A DNA stretch of 64,000 nt. Origin: Betaproteobacteria bacterium. Lineage in GTDB: Bacteria; Pseudomonadota; Gammaproteobacteria; Burkholderiales; Rhodocyclaceae. The position numbers and the translations under genes were made by a program. The notes beneath the pieces were generated by a model. It was given only the letters and a program-made list of their open reading frames with translations. It searched no databases and was not told where the DNA came from. Position 1 is the stretch's first letter. Every line of letters begins with the position of its first letter. Positions 18,567-28,323 of this stretch are shown here, one piece after another. The DNA lies in NCBI GenBank assembly GCA_016709965.1, contig JADJLT010000001.1:2129001-2193000 (forward strand), read 5' to 3'.

Positions 18567-19193
18567 ATGGCTAAAGCCGCAGGCAACACACCATCACCCA
18601 AGGCGCGTGAGCAAGTGCTGCACACGCTGGGTTTTGGCGTGCCTGCGACTTCTGATCCGCATCACTTCAAGATCATCATTCCAAAGGCCAGCACAGGCAA
18701 GGTTCAGTTCAGCGAATGCCTTGGCTTGCAGGCGGCAAGCAACGACAACGCGGTGATCGACCGCGTTCTGCTGGATCGCCCGCGCTGGACGGCCATTCGC
18801 GCCGAGGTGCAACGCGCCTTCAACGCCCGTTTAGCCGCGCATGGCATCAAACCTGGCGCGTGGAAGGTCGGTGACAACCCGGTGGATCGCCTGCTCGGCA
18901 AGGAATTGTGCGTACTGGCCTGGGCTGTCGAGCAGATGGAGATGGAGAAAATTCCGGTGGCTGTGCGCAACTGGCTGGCGTTGCGCCCGGAAGAACGCTG
19001 GTGGCTGTTTGGCATGACCGCCATGAGCACCGGCGGGGTGATGGATGCGGGCAAGGGTTGGCGCGAGGCGCTCAAGCATGCCTTGGGCGATGTGGCGCAG
19101 AGCGAAATGCTTGCTCCTCGTGCCCGACGTGGCAAGCCTGAGCTGGAAATTGCCCAGGCCTCGTTGGGTCTGTTCGGAGACGAAGCGTCATGA
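18567..19193 (+). CDS. DUF3780 defence-associated protein
   Basis: 208 residues. The ATG at 18567 is preferred to 18561 because AGGAGGA ends six bases before it. Sequence features such as LGFGVPATSDPHHFKIIIPK and PEERWWLFGMTAMSTGG fit DUF3780, a family of unknown function found with DUF499 and DUF1156 genes. Soluble, with no catalytic motif evident. It may be a structural subunit joining ATPase and methylase. Its stop overlaps the darT start by ATGA. Confidence 0.8.
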   Translation: MAKAAGNTPSPKAREQVLHTLGFGVPATSDPHHFKIIIPKASTGKVQFSECLGLQAASNDNAVIDRVLLDRPRWTAIRAEVQRAFNARLAAHGIKPGAWKVGDNPVDRLLGKELCVLAWAVEQMEMEKIPVAVRNWLALRPEERWWLFGMTAMSTGGVMDAGKGWREALKHALGDVAQSEMLAPRARRGKPELEIAQASLGLFGDEAS

Positions 19194-19840
19194 ACGCCGT
19201 GCTCGTGCCACCGCAGCCCAAGATCTACCACATCGCCCATGTGGATCGTCTGCCCTCCATCGTGGCGGACGGTTTTCTGTGGTGCGATGCGGAGATCGTC
19301 CGACGCATGCCGCCGGGCACCACCATCGGCATGAATGGCATCAAGCAGCGGCGCTTGAATGAACTGCACCTCAGCAGCCACCCCGACCTTCACGTCGGTG
19401 ACTGTGTGCCGTTTTACTTCTGTCCGCGCTCCGTCATGCTCTACTTGATCTATCAGGGCAACCATCCGGAGATGGCCTATCGCGGCGGGCAAGGGCCTGT
19501 AGTGCATTTAGAGGCCGATCTGAGTGCGGTCGTTGCGTGGGCCAACGCGCAAGCTGTGCGCTGGGCATTTACCCTCTCGAACGCGGGTTCGTACTTCTTC
19601 GAAGACCGTAACGACCTCGCGCGTCTGAACGAGATCAACTGGACTGCTGTACAAGCTCGCGACTGGCGGGCGCACAAAGAAGGCAAGCAAGCCGAGTTCC
19701 TGTTGGCACAGCGCTTCCCCTGGCATTTGATCGAACGCATCGGCGTTAACTCGGCGGCCGTCTACGGTCAAGTTGTTAACGCCCTTCCGGCTCACGGACA
19801 CCGGCCACCGGTCGAAGTGCGCCCGGACTGGTATTACTGA
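19190..19840 (+). CDS. darT: DarT-family DNA ADP-ribosyltransferase toxin
   Basis: 216 residues of the DUF4433/DarT family. Visible are the N-terminal YHIAH histidines that contact NAD, the FYFCPRSVMLY segment (about 75-85, including Arg80), and the putative catalytic Glu169 in GKQAEFLLAQRFPW. DarT attaches ADP-ribose to bases in DNA, stopping phage and host replication. It overlaps the DUF3780 gene by ATGA and is followed by its antitoxin 18 bp later. Placing darT inside the restriction-like operon implies coupled expression with the other subunits. Confidence 0.88.
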   Translation: MNAVLVPPQPKIYHIAHVDRLPSIVADGFLWCDAEIVRRMPPGTTIGMNGIKQRRLNELHLSSHPDLHVGDCVPFYFCPRSVMLYLIYQGNHPEMAYRGGQGPVVHLEADLSAVVAWANAQAVRWAFTLSNAGSYFFEDRNDLARLNEINWTAVQARDWRAHKEGKQAEFLLAQRFPWHLIERIGVNSAAVYGQVVNALPAHGHRPPVEVRPDWYY

Positions 19841-19858
19841 AATTAGAGGAGCACAGCC

Positions 19859-20899
19859 ATGATCGAGTACACATCGGGTGACATCCTCCAATGTGAGGCA
19901 GACGCACTGGTCAACACCGTCAATTGCGTCGGTGTGATGGGGCGTGGCATCGCCTTACAGTTCAAGAATGTTTACCCGGACAACTTCAAGGCTTACGAAG
20001 CTGCTTGCAAGCGCGAAGCCGTGCAGCCTGGCCGCATGTTCGTTTTTGATACGGGGCAGCTCACCTTGCCGCGCTTCATCATCAACTTCCCAACCAAGCG
20101 CCACTGGCGTGGCAAGAGCCGCATCGAGGATATCGAGACGGGCCTTGCCGATCTGGTCAATGTCATCCGTGCCAATGGCATTCGCTCCATCGCGATCCCG
20201 CCGCTGGGGGCAGGCTTGGGCGGGCTGGACTGGAACGAGGTGCGTCCCCGCATCGCACGTGCGCTGGCAGAGCTTGCCGACGTGCGAGTGCTGGTGTTCG
20301 AGCCCAAAGGGGCTCCGGCCAACGACAAGATGGCGCATGTGCGCGAGGTGCCCAAGATGACGGCGGGTCGCGCCGCCTTGGTGGAACTGATGCAGCGCTA
20401 TCTCGGGGGCCTGCTCGACCCCTTTGTCACTCTGCTGGAAGTCCACAAGCTGATGTACTTCATGCAGGAGGCTGGTGAGCCGCTGCGTCTCCAGTACATC
20501 AAGCATCACTACGGCCCCTATGCCGAGAATCTTCGGCATGTACTAAAAGCGGTGGAAGGTCATTTGATCGCAGGTTATGCCGATGGCGGCGATGCGCCGG
20601 ACAAACCACTCACACTGGTGCCCGGAGCAGTGGAAGACGCCAAGAACTACCTGGATCAACACGACATCAGTCGCGCCCACTTTGAACGTGTGACCAAACT
20701 GGTAGAAGGCTTCGAGTCACCCTACGGGCTGGAACTTCTGGCGACTGTACATTGGGTGATGAGCCGCGAGGGTGCCACACAGCACGAGAGCGTGGAACGC
20801 CGGGTCTACGACTGGAATGCACGCAAGCGGCAATTCACGCCTCGCCAGCTTGTCATTGCCGAAGAGCGCCTGCGCTCCCAAGGCTGGCTAGCGCATTAA
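19859..20899 (+). CDS. darG: DarG macrodomain antitoxin
   Basis: 346 residues. The N-terminal macrodomain (about 1-150) begins IEYTSGDILQCEADALVNTVN and carries NFPTKRHWRGKS, whose lysine is residue 80, matching the catalytic lysine known for DarG de-ADP-ribosylation. The C-terminal half (about 170-346, with LLEVHKLMYFMQEAG) resembles the DarT-binding domain of other DarG proteins. It would both reverse DNA ADP-ribosylation and sequester DarT. GAGGAG precedes the start. Confidence 0.88.
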   Translation: MIEYTSGDILQCEADALVNTVNCVGVMGRGIALQFKNVYPDNFKAYEAACKREAVQPGRMFVFDTGQLTLPRFIINFPTKRHWRGKSRIEDIETGLADLVNVIRANGIRSIAIPPLGAGLGGLDWNEVRPRIARALAELADVRVLVFEPKGAPANDKMAHVREVPKMTAGRAALVELMQRYLGGLLDPFVTLLEVHKLMYFMQEAGEPLRLQYIKHHYGPYAENLRHVLKAVEGHLIAGYADGGDAPDKPLTLVPGAVEDAKNYLDQHDISRAHFERVTKLVEGFESPYGLELLATVHWVMSREGATQHESVERRVYDWNARKRQFTPRQLVIAEERLRSQGWLAH

Positions 20900-20931
20900 G
20901 TGGCTCCGGCCCATTGAGGATTCATCAGGGA

Positions 20932-23900
20932 ATGCAAAAAACAACAACTACTCTCACGCCCTTGGCCCTAAAAGATGCGCCTGCGTTGATCGAGACGGTT
21001 TTCCCCGCCCAGAAAGTGTCGTTCGAGGCACAGAAGGAGCGCAAGGCAGGACCGGGCCAGACATTGACTGCACTTGGGTCTTTCTGGAAAGGCCGCAAAC
21101 CGCTGATCCTAGTGCGTGCCGTTGTGCTGGGCAGCCTTTTACCGCCTACTGACGACGCAGAGGCTGATCTAGCCCTCTTCGATAAGCTCATGGCTTTCGA
21201 TGATGAGGGCTTGGCACGCCGCGCGCTGATCGGCAACACTGTGTCGCCCGCCGAGATTGCCGCACGCATCCAGCTCGATGAACCCTGGAACTATTTCAAG
21301 GCAACTATCAAGCGGGGTGATGTCACAGGTGGCGATGTTCGCTGGATGAGTTTCCCGCTGGACGCAGATGCCGAGGGCATCACACTGCGTTGGCAGCGCA
21401 ACCTCAGTGATGATGACAAGCTGGTTATCTATCGCAAGTTGCTGGCCAGCTACGCCAGCTACGAGGAAAAGGCCAGTCTGGGCAAGCGTCCGGAAGAGTT
21501 GGATCAGGAATGGCTATACGCCCAGGTGTGGGCGGCGGTTAGTCGACACTATGCCCACTTGGGCGTTAACGTGAAATCGTTGCCCGAGCTGGTGGAACAA
21601 CTGGGCATCCTGCGCTACGGCCATCGTCCGCGCGTGGGCGATACCTTCTCGGGTGGCGGCTCCATCCCGTTTGAGGCCGCGCGCATCGGCTGTGACGTCT
21701 ACGCCTCAGATCTCAACCCCATCGCCTGCATGTTGACCTGGGGCGCGTTGAACATCATCGGCGCTTCACCCAAGCGACAAGCAGAAATAGAACAGGTTCA
21801 GCGCGAGGTGGCCAAGGCAGTAGACAAAGAAATCACCGATCTTGGCATCGAACATGACGAGCAAGGTAATCGGATAAAGGCCTATCTTTACTGCCTTGAA
21901 GCAAGGTGCCCTGAAACAGGCTGGCTAGTGCCTTTAGCGCCAAGCTGGGTTGTTTCACCTAGACAGCTGGTTATTGCCAAGCTCGTGCCGAATTCTGAAC
22001 TTAAGCGGTTTGACATTGAATTGGAGTTTGGCGTTTCTGCTTCAGCACTTGAGGCCGCGCAGAAAGGAACTGTCTCCGACGGCGAAATGGTCTACGAGCT
22101 TGACGGCAAGACCTATCGCACATCGATCAAAACCCTGCGTGGTGATTATCGCAAGGAAGATGGCAGTACCGGTAACCGTCTGCGCCTCTGGGCAAAGAGT
22201 GACTTCAAGCCGCATCCAAGCGACATTTTTCAGGAACGCATGTACGCGATCCAGTGGATCACCAAGGACACACTGAACACCGGAAGGCAGGAGACGTACT
22301 TTGCCGCGCCGACTCAGGCTGACCTTGAGCACGAGCGGGCAGTTGAAAAAATCATCGCTGAGAATCTGAGCCGCTGGCAGGACGAAGGGCTTGTGCCGGA
22401 CATGGCCATCGAGCCGGGCGACAAGACCGACGAGCCGATTCGAACGCGCGGCTGGACCCACTGGCATCACATGTTTTCGCCGAGAGACCTGTTGAAGCTG
22501 GCTTTGCTGCGAAAACATATCAGCGAGCCAGCGTTGGTGCCTGAGTTCTGCGGGACGCTTGATTTCTGCTCAAAACTGTCGCGCTGGATTGTGAGGTTTT
22601 CATCCGGAGGCGGCAGCGATTTCACGTCTAACGTATTCTCAAATCAGGCGCTAAACACCCTCTACAACTGGGCAAACAGATCTTTCTTCGATCACAGTTT
22701 TGTGCAGAACTATAAAAATACACCCGTCCATACAAGCTCGTCCGTAGCTTGTGCACCAAGCCACGAACTCATCCGAGAACAGGATATTTTCATTACTGAT
22801 CCGCCGTATGCCGACGCCGTGAACTACGAGGAAATTACGGAGTTCTTTATCGCCTGGCTGCGCAAGAGCCCGCCCAAGCCCTTTGATGACTGGGTGTGGG
22901 ATTCTCGGCGCGCGCTGGCGGTCAAAGGTTCCGGTGAGGACTTCCGGCGCGGCATGGTCGCCGCTTACAAGGCGATGGCCGAGCACATGCCCGACAACGG
23001 CATGCAGTGCGTGATGTTTACCCACCAGGATACCGCCGTCTGGGGCGACCTGATCGGCATATTCTGGGCGGCGGGCCTGCAAGTGATAGCGGCTTGGTAT
23101 ATCGCCACCGAAACCACCTCCGAACTCAAGAAAGGCGGCTACGTTCAAGGCACTGTCATCCTGATGCTCAAGAAGCGCGCTGCGGGCGAGCGCACGGGCT
23201 TCAAACAGCGCCTGCTGCCCGCCGTACGGCAGGAAGTGGCGCGCCAGATTGAAACCATGATGCACCTGAACAACACAGTGGCCACCCACCATGGCGAGCC
23301 GGTGTGGGGCGACTCCGACTTGCAAATGGCTGGTTATGCGGCAGCGCTCAAGGTGCTGACCGCCTATACCCGCATCGGCGATGAAGACGTCACCGCCTTT
23401 GCCCTGCGTCCGCGCGCACGCGGAGAAGTGACCGTGGTGGACGAAATCGTCCAGCAGGCGGCGGAAACTGCATCCAGCCTGCTGGTGCCCGAGGGCCTTA
23501 CCGCAGACGCTTGGGGCCGCCTCACCGGCATCGAACGCTTTGTACTGCGGATGATGGATATGGAAGCCGCTGGTGCTGCCAAGCTGGACAACTACCAGAA
23601 CTTCGCCAAGGCCTTCCGCGTTACGGACTACACCCGCGTGATGGGCGACATGCGGCCCAACAACGCACGTCTCAAGCGCGTCAGCGAGTACGCTTCTCGC
23701 GATCTGGCGGATGCTACCGAGATAGGCGTGACACGGCTGGGACAGCTCATCATTGCCTTGCAGCAACTGCTCAAGGACACAGAGGCGCAAGTCATCGTCG
23801 AACAACTGCGAGCCGAGATGGCGGACTTTCTGGAAGTCCGCTCCCTGCTGGTGGACATGCTGGCCTTCATCGAGCGTAAAGCGCCCGAATCTGAGGTGCG

Positions 23901-23955
23901 CTCTGCCGCCGAGGTGCTATACGCGCGCCTCAAGAATCTGCGCTTCGGCGACTGA
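20932..23955 (+). CDS. DUF1156 N6-adenine DNA methyltransferase
   Basis: 1007 residues from the ATG at 20932 (GGGA upstream); a longer frame from 20752 overlaps darG and was rejected. Methyltransferase motif I GDTFSGGGSIPFEA is at about 237-250 and motif IV DPPY at 623-626. Between them lies a long insert of about 370 residues. The DPPY type indicates adenine N6 methylation. In this operon it probably marks self DNA so that the ATPase/helicase partners act on unmodified phage DNA; this is inferred from family context. Confidence 0.87.
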   Translation: MQKTTTTLTPLALKDAPALIETVFPAQKVSFEAQKERKAGPGQTLTALGSFWKGRKPLILVRAVVLGSLLPPTDDAEADLALFDKLMAFDDEGLARRALIGNTVSPAEIAARIQLDEPWNYFKATIKRGDVTGGDVRWMSFPLDADAEGITLRWQRNLSDDDKLVIYRKLLASYASYEEKASLGKRPEELDQEWLYAQVWAAVSRHYAHLGVNVKSLPELVEQLGILRYGHRPRVGDTFSGGGSIPFEAARIGCDVYASDLNPIACMLTWGALNIIGASPKRQAEIEQVQREVAKAVDKEITDLGIEHDEQGNRIKAYLYCLEARCPETGWLVPLAPSWVVSPRQLVIAKLVPNSELKRFDIELEFGVSASALEAAQKGTVSDGEMVYELDGKTYRTSIKTLRGDYRKEDGSTGNRLRLWAKSDFKPHPSDIFQERMYAIQWITKDTLNTGRQETYFAAPTQADLEHERAVEKIIAENLSRWQDEGLVPDMAIEPGDKTDEPIRTRGWTHWHHMFSPRDLLKLALLRKHISEPALVPEFCGTLDFCSKLSRWIVRFSSGGGSDFTSNVFSNQALNTLYNWANRSFFDHSFVQNYKNTPVHTSSSVACAPSHELIREQDIFITDPPYADAVNYEEITEFFIAWLRKSPPKPFDDWVWDSRRALAVKGSGEDFRRGMVAAYKAMAEHMPDNGMQCVMFTHQDTAVWGDLIGIFWAAGLQVIAAWYIATETTSELKKGGYVQGTVILMLKKRAAGERTGFKQRLLPAVRQEVARQIETMMHLNNTVATHHGEPVWGDSDLQMAGYAAALKVLTAYTRIGDEDVTAFALRPRARGEVTVVDEIVQQAAETASSLLVPEGLTADAWGRLTGIERFVLRMMDMEAAGAAKLDNYQNFAKAFRVTDYTRVMGDMRPNNARLKRVSEYASRDLADATEIGVTRLGQLIIALQQLLKDTEAQVIVEQLRAEMADFLEVRSLLVDMLAFIERKAPESEVRSAAEVLYARLKNLRFGD

Positions 23956-23966
23956 GGCCTTGAGGC

Positions 23967-26720
23967 ATGAGCATTCGGCGCTTTTCTTCCCGTACCCATC
24001 GACTGGATGCCAGCTTCCTGATGCAACATCTGGCCGGAGCCAGAAGCTACAAGCGCATCGCGGGCTACTTCACCAGCTCTTTGTTTGAGGTGGCAGGGGA
24101 GGCGCTGGAGCACATCCCCGAGGTCAAGATCGTCTGTAACGTGGATATCCACCCTGACGACCTGAAAGTCGCGCAACTGCGTGAGAGCAAGATGCTGGGC
24201 CGCTGGAACGAGCGCGCCCTGGAGGCCGAGGCACTGCTGAACCGCGAGCGCTATCGGCGGCTGGACTCCTTCCTCGCCAAGCATGGGCAGGCGGTGCGCA
24301 TCGCACCCGATGAAATCTGCGGTTTTGTGCATGGCAAGGCGGGCGTGATCACCTTGGCTGATGGCCGCAGGCTGGGCTTTATCGGCTCGATGAATGAGAC
24401 GCGCAGCGGCTGGCAGCGCCACTACGAAATCCTGTGGGAAGACGAATCACCGAAAGGCGTGGAGTGGATTGAGGAGGAATTCGACTTTCTCTGGAACGCC
24501 GCAAAACCGTTTCCGCAGGCCGTCATCCGTGAGGTGCATCGGCGCGGCTATCGGCGTGAGATCGAGTTCATCGAAATCGAGGATGACGAGAACCTTGCGC
24601 CTGCGGCACTGATTGAATCGCCGCTGTACCGCGAAGGCCAGCAGTTACAGCCGTGGCAGCAGGGATTTCTAACTGAGTGCCTGCGCCATCAGCGCCTGCA
24701 CGGCACGGTGCGCCTATTGTTGGCCGACGAAGTGGGTTTGGGCAAGACGCTGTCGCTGGCCACCGCCGCGCTGACGCTTTGCCTGTTGTCCGACAAGGAC
24801 AATGGGCCGCGCCGTCCGGTCGTGATCTTTGCCCCTGCCACACTGACCGAACAATGGCAGACCGAGATGCTGGATAAGCTGGGCATCCCGACCGCACGTT
24901 GGGATACCGTAGGCAAGGTCTGGCTGGATGCTGACGAGCGCGTGCTATCGCCTGCTGGGCGCGAGCAGATTGCCCATTGCCCGCTGCGCATCGGCATTGT
25001 CTCTACCGGTTTGATGATGCGCGACTCGTTGGAAAAGCAGCATTTGCTGGGCATGCGCTTCGGTGTCGTGATCCTGGACGAAGCGCACAAGGCAAGAACC
25101 CGCCAGGGCTTCGGCAAGGAAGCCGGAACACCGAACGAACTGCTGGCCTTCATGCGCGAGATCGCCGCGCGTGCCGATCACGTGCTGTTGGGCACGGCCA
25201 CACCGATTCAGACTAACCCTGCCGATCTATGGGATTTGCTGGGCATCTTGCACCAAGGCCCAGGGCGCTTCGTGCTCGGCCACGACCTTGCACCGTGGCA
25301 CCGACCAGATGAGGTGCTCGAAATCCTTGCCGGTCGCGTCGAGGTGGAAACGCTGGCACATGCATGGGAGCTGCTGCGCTCGCCACTGCCGCGCATGGAG
25401 TCAACCAGCGAGCGTCGCGCCCGACGCTTGTTCTCTGCAATCCGGCAAGACTTGGGTCTGCAAAACGGCGAGTGGCAAACCAACCGTTCGCTGGCTGAGC
25501 TGACAGAGGAGACCCGGGAAATTCTGGAGGAGGAGCTCGATCGCCGCATTGCCGGGGCTACATTGTTCCAACGCGAGAACCCGTTGGTGCGCCACGTGGT
25601 CTTGCGTAAGCGCCTACAACTTGAAGAAGCCAAGGGCAAGGACGGCAAGCCCTTGTTGACCCCAGTGGGGGTAGACGTCCATCCCGAGCGCGAGCATGCG
25701 TCAGAGCAGCGAGCCTTCGACACGTTGTTTGAAGGCAAGGCGCTTCGAACCTCCGAGAACTTCCGGCAGGCATATGGCGAAGCGCGCGCCTTCGGCAAGG
25801 CACTAGCCAAGCGCGGCAAAGGCAGCGGCTTCATGAAGAACCTGATGGAGCAGCGCATTTGTTCCAGCATTCACGCGGGCCTCTCAACGGCGCGACGCTT
25901 GCTGGAGGGCGACGCAGTGCATGAGGAAGACGAGGAACAGGAAGGTGACGTCAACGTTGAGACGGGCGAAGAGCGCGAGGTGCTACAACGTCTGATCGAC
26001 CGCTTGGAGCGGCTGGAGACCGACCCGAAGATGGAAGCCGTCGTCCACTTCCTCGACAAGGAGAAATGGCTGGAGTTGGGTGTCATCATCTTCAGCCAGT
26101 ACTACGACACGGCGAGATGGCTGGCCGATTTGCTTGCCGCCCGCTACCCCGAGGAGGCGGTTGGCTTGTACGCGGGTGCAGGTCGTAGTCGCCTGTATCA
26201 GCGCGGCGACAGCGTGAGTGTCGAGCGCGAAACGCTCAAACGCATGGTGGCAGAGCACCAGATTCGCGTCATGGTGGCAACTGATGCCGCTTGCGAAGGC
26301 TTGAATCTGCAAGCGCTTGGCACACTGATCAACATCGATCTGCCTTGGAACCCCACGCGGCTCGAACAGCGCATCGGCCGCATCAAACGCTTCGGGCAGC
26401 GGCGCGAAACCGTGGATATGCTGAACCTCGTGTTCGAGCAGACCGTAGACGAAAAGATCTACGAGCGCCTGTCCGAGCGCATGAAGAACCGCTACGACCT
26501 TTTCGGTTCGCTGCCGGACACCATCAAGGATGAGTGGATCGAGGACATCGAAACACTGGGCGAAAGACTGGACGAATACATCAACGCCCAGAAAACTGCG
26601 ACGGGTTTCGACTTGCGCTACACCGGCACGATGATGCCGCCGGAGAAGGACTGGCGCGAGTTCACCGAGGTGCTTTCGCGGCGTGATCTTGCCACGCTAA
26701 TGAGCGCGGCGTGGGGCTAA
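23967..26720 (+). CDS. PLD-nuclease/SNF2-like helicase fusion
   Basis: 917 residues. An N-terminal phospholipase D-like domain carries H122-x-K124 with SMNE (142-145), a single HKD half-site that would need a dimer. An SF2 helicase of the SNF2 type follows: LADEVGLGKT (251-260), DEAH (371-374) and late motifs DAACEGLNLQ and QRIGRIKRFGQRR. It is the likely effector that tracks on and cuts DNA. It starts 11 bp after the methylase and its stop shares a base with the next start. Confidence 0.87.
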   Translation: MSIRRFSSRTHRLDASFLMQHLAGARSYKRIAGYFTSSLFEVAGEALEHIPEVKIVCNVDIHPDDLKVAQLRESKMLGRWNERALEAEALLNRERYRRLDSFLAKHGQAVRIAPDEICGFVHGKAGVITLADGRRLGFIGSMNETRSGWQRHYEILWEDESPKGVEWIEEEFDFLWNAAKPFPQAVIREVHRRGYRREIEFIEIEDDENLAPAALIESPLYREGQQLQPWQQGFLTECLRHQRLHGTVRLLLADEVGLGKTLSLATAALTLCLLSDKDNGPRRPVVIFAPATLTEQWQTEMLDKLGIPTARWDTVGKVWLDADERVLSPAGREQIAHCPLRIGIVSTGLMMRDSLEKQHLLGMRFGVVILDEAHKARTRQGFGKEAGTPNELLAFMREIAARADHVLLGTATPIQTNPADLWDLLGILHQGPGRFVLGHDLAPWHRPDEVLEILAGRVEVETLAHAWELLRSPLPRMESTSERRARRLFSAIRQDLGLQNGEWQTNRSLAELTEETREILEEELDRRIAGATLFQRENPLVRHVVLRKRLQLEEAKGKDGKPLLTPVGVDVHPEREHASEQRAFDTLFEGKALRTSENFRQAYGEARAFGKALAKRGKGSGFMKNLMEQRICSSIHAGLSTARRLLEGDAVHEEDEEQEGDVNVETGEEREVLQRLIDRLERLETDPKMEAVVHFLDKEKWLELGVIIFSQYYDTARWLADLLAARYPEEAVGLYAGAGRSRLYQRGDSVSVERETLKRMVAEHQIRVMVATDAACEGLNLQALGTLINIDLPWNPTRLEQRIGRIKRFGQRRETVDMLNLVFEQTVDEKIYERLSERMKNRYDLFGSLPDTIKDEWIEDIETLGERLDEYINAQKTATGFDLRYTGTMMPPEKDWREFTEVLSRRDLATLMSAAWG

Positions 26721-26896
26721 TGGTGCTGGAATCGATCGTCAAAATGCCGGGAAGGTTCTCCCTGGCCGACCTGGAGCGTGCTTGCCCTGGGGTGAGCCGG
26801 GACATGATCCGGCGGGTGCTCAATACCCAAAAGGGACAGTCCGTCGGCTGCATCGGCCGAGGCCCCGGCGCGCTTTGGCAGAGAAGAGGTAATTAG
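26720..26896 (+). CDS. Small winged-helix-like protein
   Basis: 58 residues starting at the ATG inside TAATG, directly coupled to the helicase. FSLADLERACPGVSRDMIRRVL looks like a helix-turn-helix, followed by a short wing with GRGPGALW. Such minimal winged helices sit at the end of several defence operons; it may be a second regulator or a DNA-recognition subunit. Confidence 0.55.
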   Translation: MVLESIVKMPGRFSLADLERACPGVSRDMIRRVLNTQKGQSVGCIGRGPGALWQRRGN

Positions 26897-27020
26897 CGTG
26901 AAAGGATGTAATAAAGAGGGTTATGTCCTCAAGGAGCCGAGAACGGGGAGACAAGGTGGTCCGGCGGGTGCTGGAAGTGGTGGCGTCTCCCCACAGGGGA
27001 GGCCACTTCACCGGCCAGGC

Positions 27021-27088
27021 CAGAGTCGAGGCCAGAGTCGAGGCCAGAGTCGAGGCCAGAGTCGAGGCCAGAGTCGAGGCCAGAGTCG
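27021..27088 (+). repeat. 12-bp tandem repeat (CAGAGTCGAGGC), about 5.7 copies
   Basis: Five perfect units from 27021 to 27080 and a sixth partial unit, within the 269-bp gap between the winged-helix gene and the next module. The unit is four codons long, so copy-number change keeps frame. A 75-codon frame at 26923-27150 would read it as repeated RVEA, but its start signal is weak. Confidence 0.9.
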
Positions 27089-27165
27089 GAGGGCGAATGG
27101 CTCTCCCGGCCAGTCGGATACATCGTCAAAAGGCGCTTTGCCAAGCCTAGGTTGAGTGTTAGACC

Positions 27166-28323
27166 ATGAGCGAGTACCAATATTACGAATTCGCTGCCAT
27201 CGACCAGCCGCTCACCCGCACCGACATGGCGGCACTGCGTGCCGTTTCCACTCGCGCGGTAATCACGCCCTCGGGCTTCGCCAACCACTACGAGTGGGGC
27301 GACCTGAAAGCCGATCCGTCCGACTGGATGCGGCGCTATTTCGACGCCTTCGTCTACACCGCCAACTGGTGCAGCTGCCGGCTGGCCTTGCGCGTCCCGC
27401 TAAGCACTTTCCGCAAGGCCGAGCTGAAGCCCTTCGCCACCAAGTATGCCCTGACCATCGAGGCCAGCGACGAACACTGGATTTTCGACTGGGCGCTCAA
27501 TGAGAGCGAAGACTACGACCGATTTTCCGAGGAGGACGGCAGCGGCTGGATGCGGCGCCTGGCGCCGTTACGTGACGAGCTACTGCGCGGTGACTTGCGG
27601 TCGCTCTACCTCGGTTGGCTGGCCGGCGCCGGCAGCGGCGAACTGCGGGAGGAAGCGCGGGAACCCGAGGTGCCGCCCGGCTTGTCGGAGCTGTCCCTGC
27701 CGCAGCAGGCGCTGGTCGAATTTCTGGAGATCGATCCCGACATTCTGGCTGCCGCCATGGCCGGCAGCGCTCGTGCTCCAACGACAGATGCCGATGATCG
27801 CGATCGTCTCGATGCGTGGCTGGGGGAATGGTCGCGCGAGGAGATGGTGGCGGTGCTGAAGCTGATCACGCAGGGACAGGGACAGGACGCGGAGCGCCGA
27901 GTCAGGATCCGGCACGCAACCTGGCTGAAAGCGCAACGCCCTGCCCGCGCCTCGGCCACGCCAAGACGCAACGTGGCCGAACTAAGCGAACTCGCCAAAT
28001 TGGCCTCTGGCCCACGGCTGGAGCGCGAAGCGAAGGAGCGTGCGCAGCAGGAAGCCGAGCGCCGCCACCAGCGCGAAGCTCATTTGCGGCGATTGATGGC
28101 CGACGGGGACAAGCATTGGGAGGCAGTTGATGTACAGGCGAAGCGTGGTTCAGCGTCTGGCTACGATCAGGCGGTGCGGGCACTGGCCGAACTGGCGGAA
28201 GGTCACGCACTGACGTCCAGCCGTGAGGAATTTGAGCGTACCTTGCGACAGTTTGTGGTGCGCCATGCGACACGAGGCGCCCTACTGCGCCGCTTGACCG
28301 AAGCGGGGCTATGGTCGGGATGA
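27166..28323 (+). CDS. Conserved defence-island protein, unknown function
   Basis: 385 residues beginning MSEYQYYEFAAIDQPLTRTDM, an opening I recognise as a conserved family associated with primase-helicase or helicase defence genes, but with no assigned activity. The N-terminal 170 residues look globular; residues 260-320 are rich in R, E, A and Q (KERAQQEAERRHQREAHLRR), a probable coiled coil. Its stop overlaps the following start region, so the pair forms an operon. Confidence 0.7.
   Translation: MSEYQYYEFAAIDQPLTRTDMAALRAVSTRAVITPSGFANHYEWGDLKADPSDWMRRYFDAFVYTANWCSCRLALRVPLSTFRKAELKPFATKYALTIEASDEHWIFDWALNESEDYDRFSEEDGSGWMRRLAPLRDELLRGDLRSLYLGWLAGAGSGELREEAREPEVPPGLSELSLPQQALVEFLEIDPDILAAAMAGSARAPTTDADDRDRLDAWLGEWSREEMVAVLKLITQGQGQDAERRVRIRHATWLKAQRPARASATPRRNVAELSELAKLASGPRLEREAKERAQQEAERRHQREAHLRRLMADGDKHWEAVDVQAKRGSASGYDQAVRALAELAEGHALTSSREEFERTLRQFVVRHATRGALLRRLTEAGLWSG

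Noticed and set aside
27021..27088. CRISPR array
   Set aside because: The repeats are directly adjacent 12-bp units with no spacers and no cas genes nearby.
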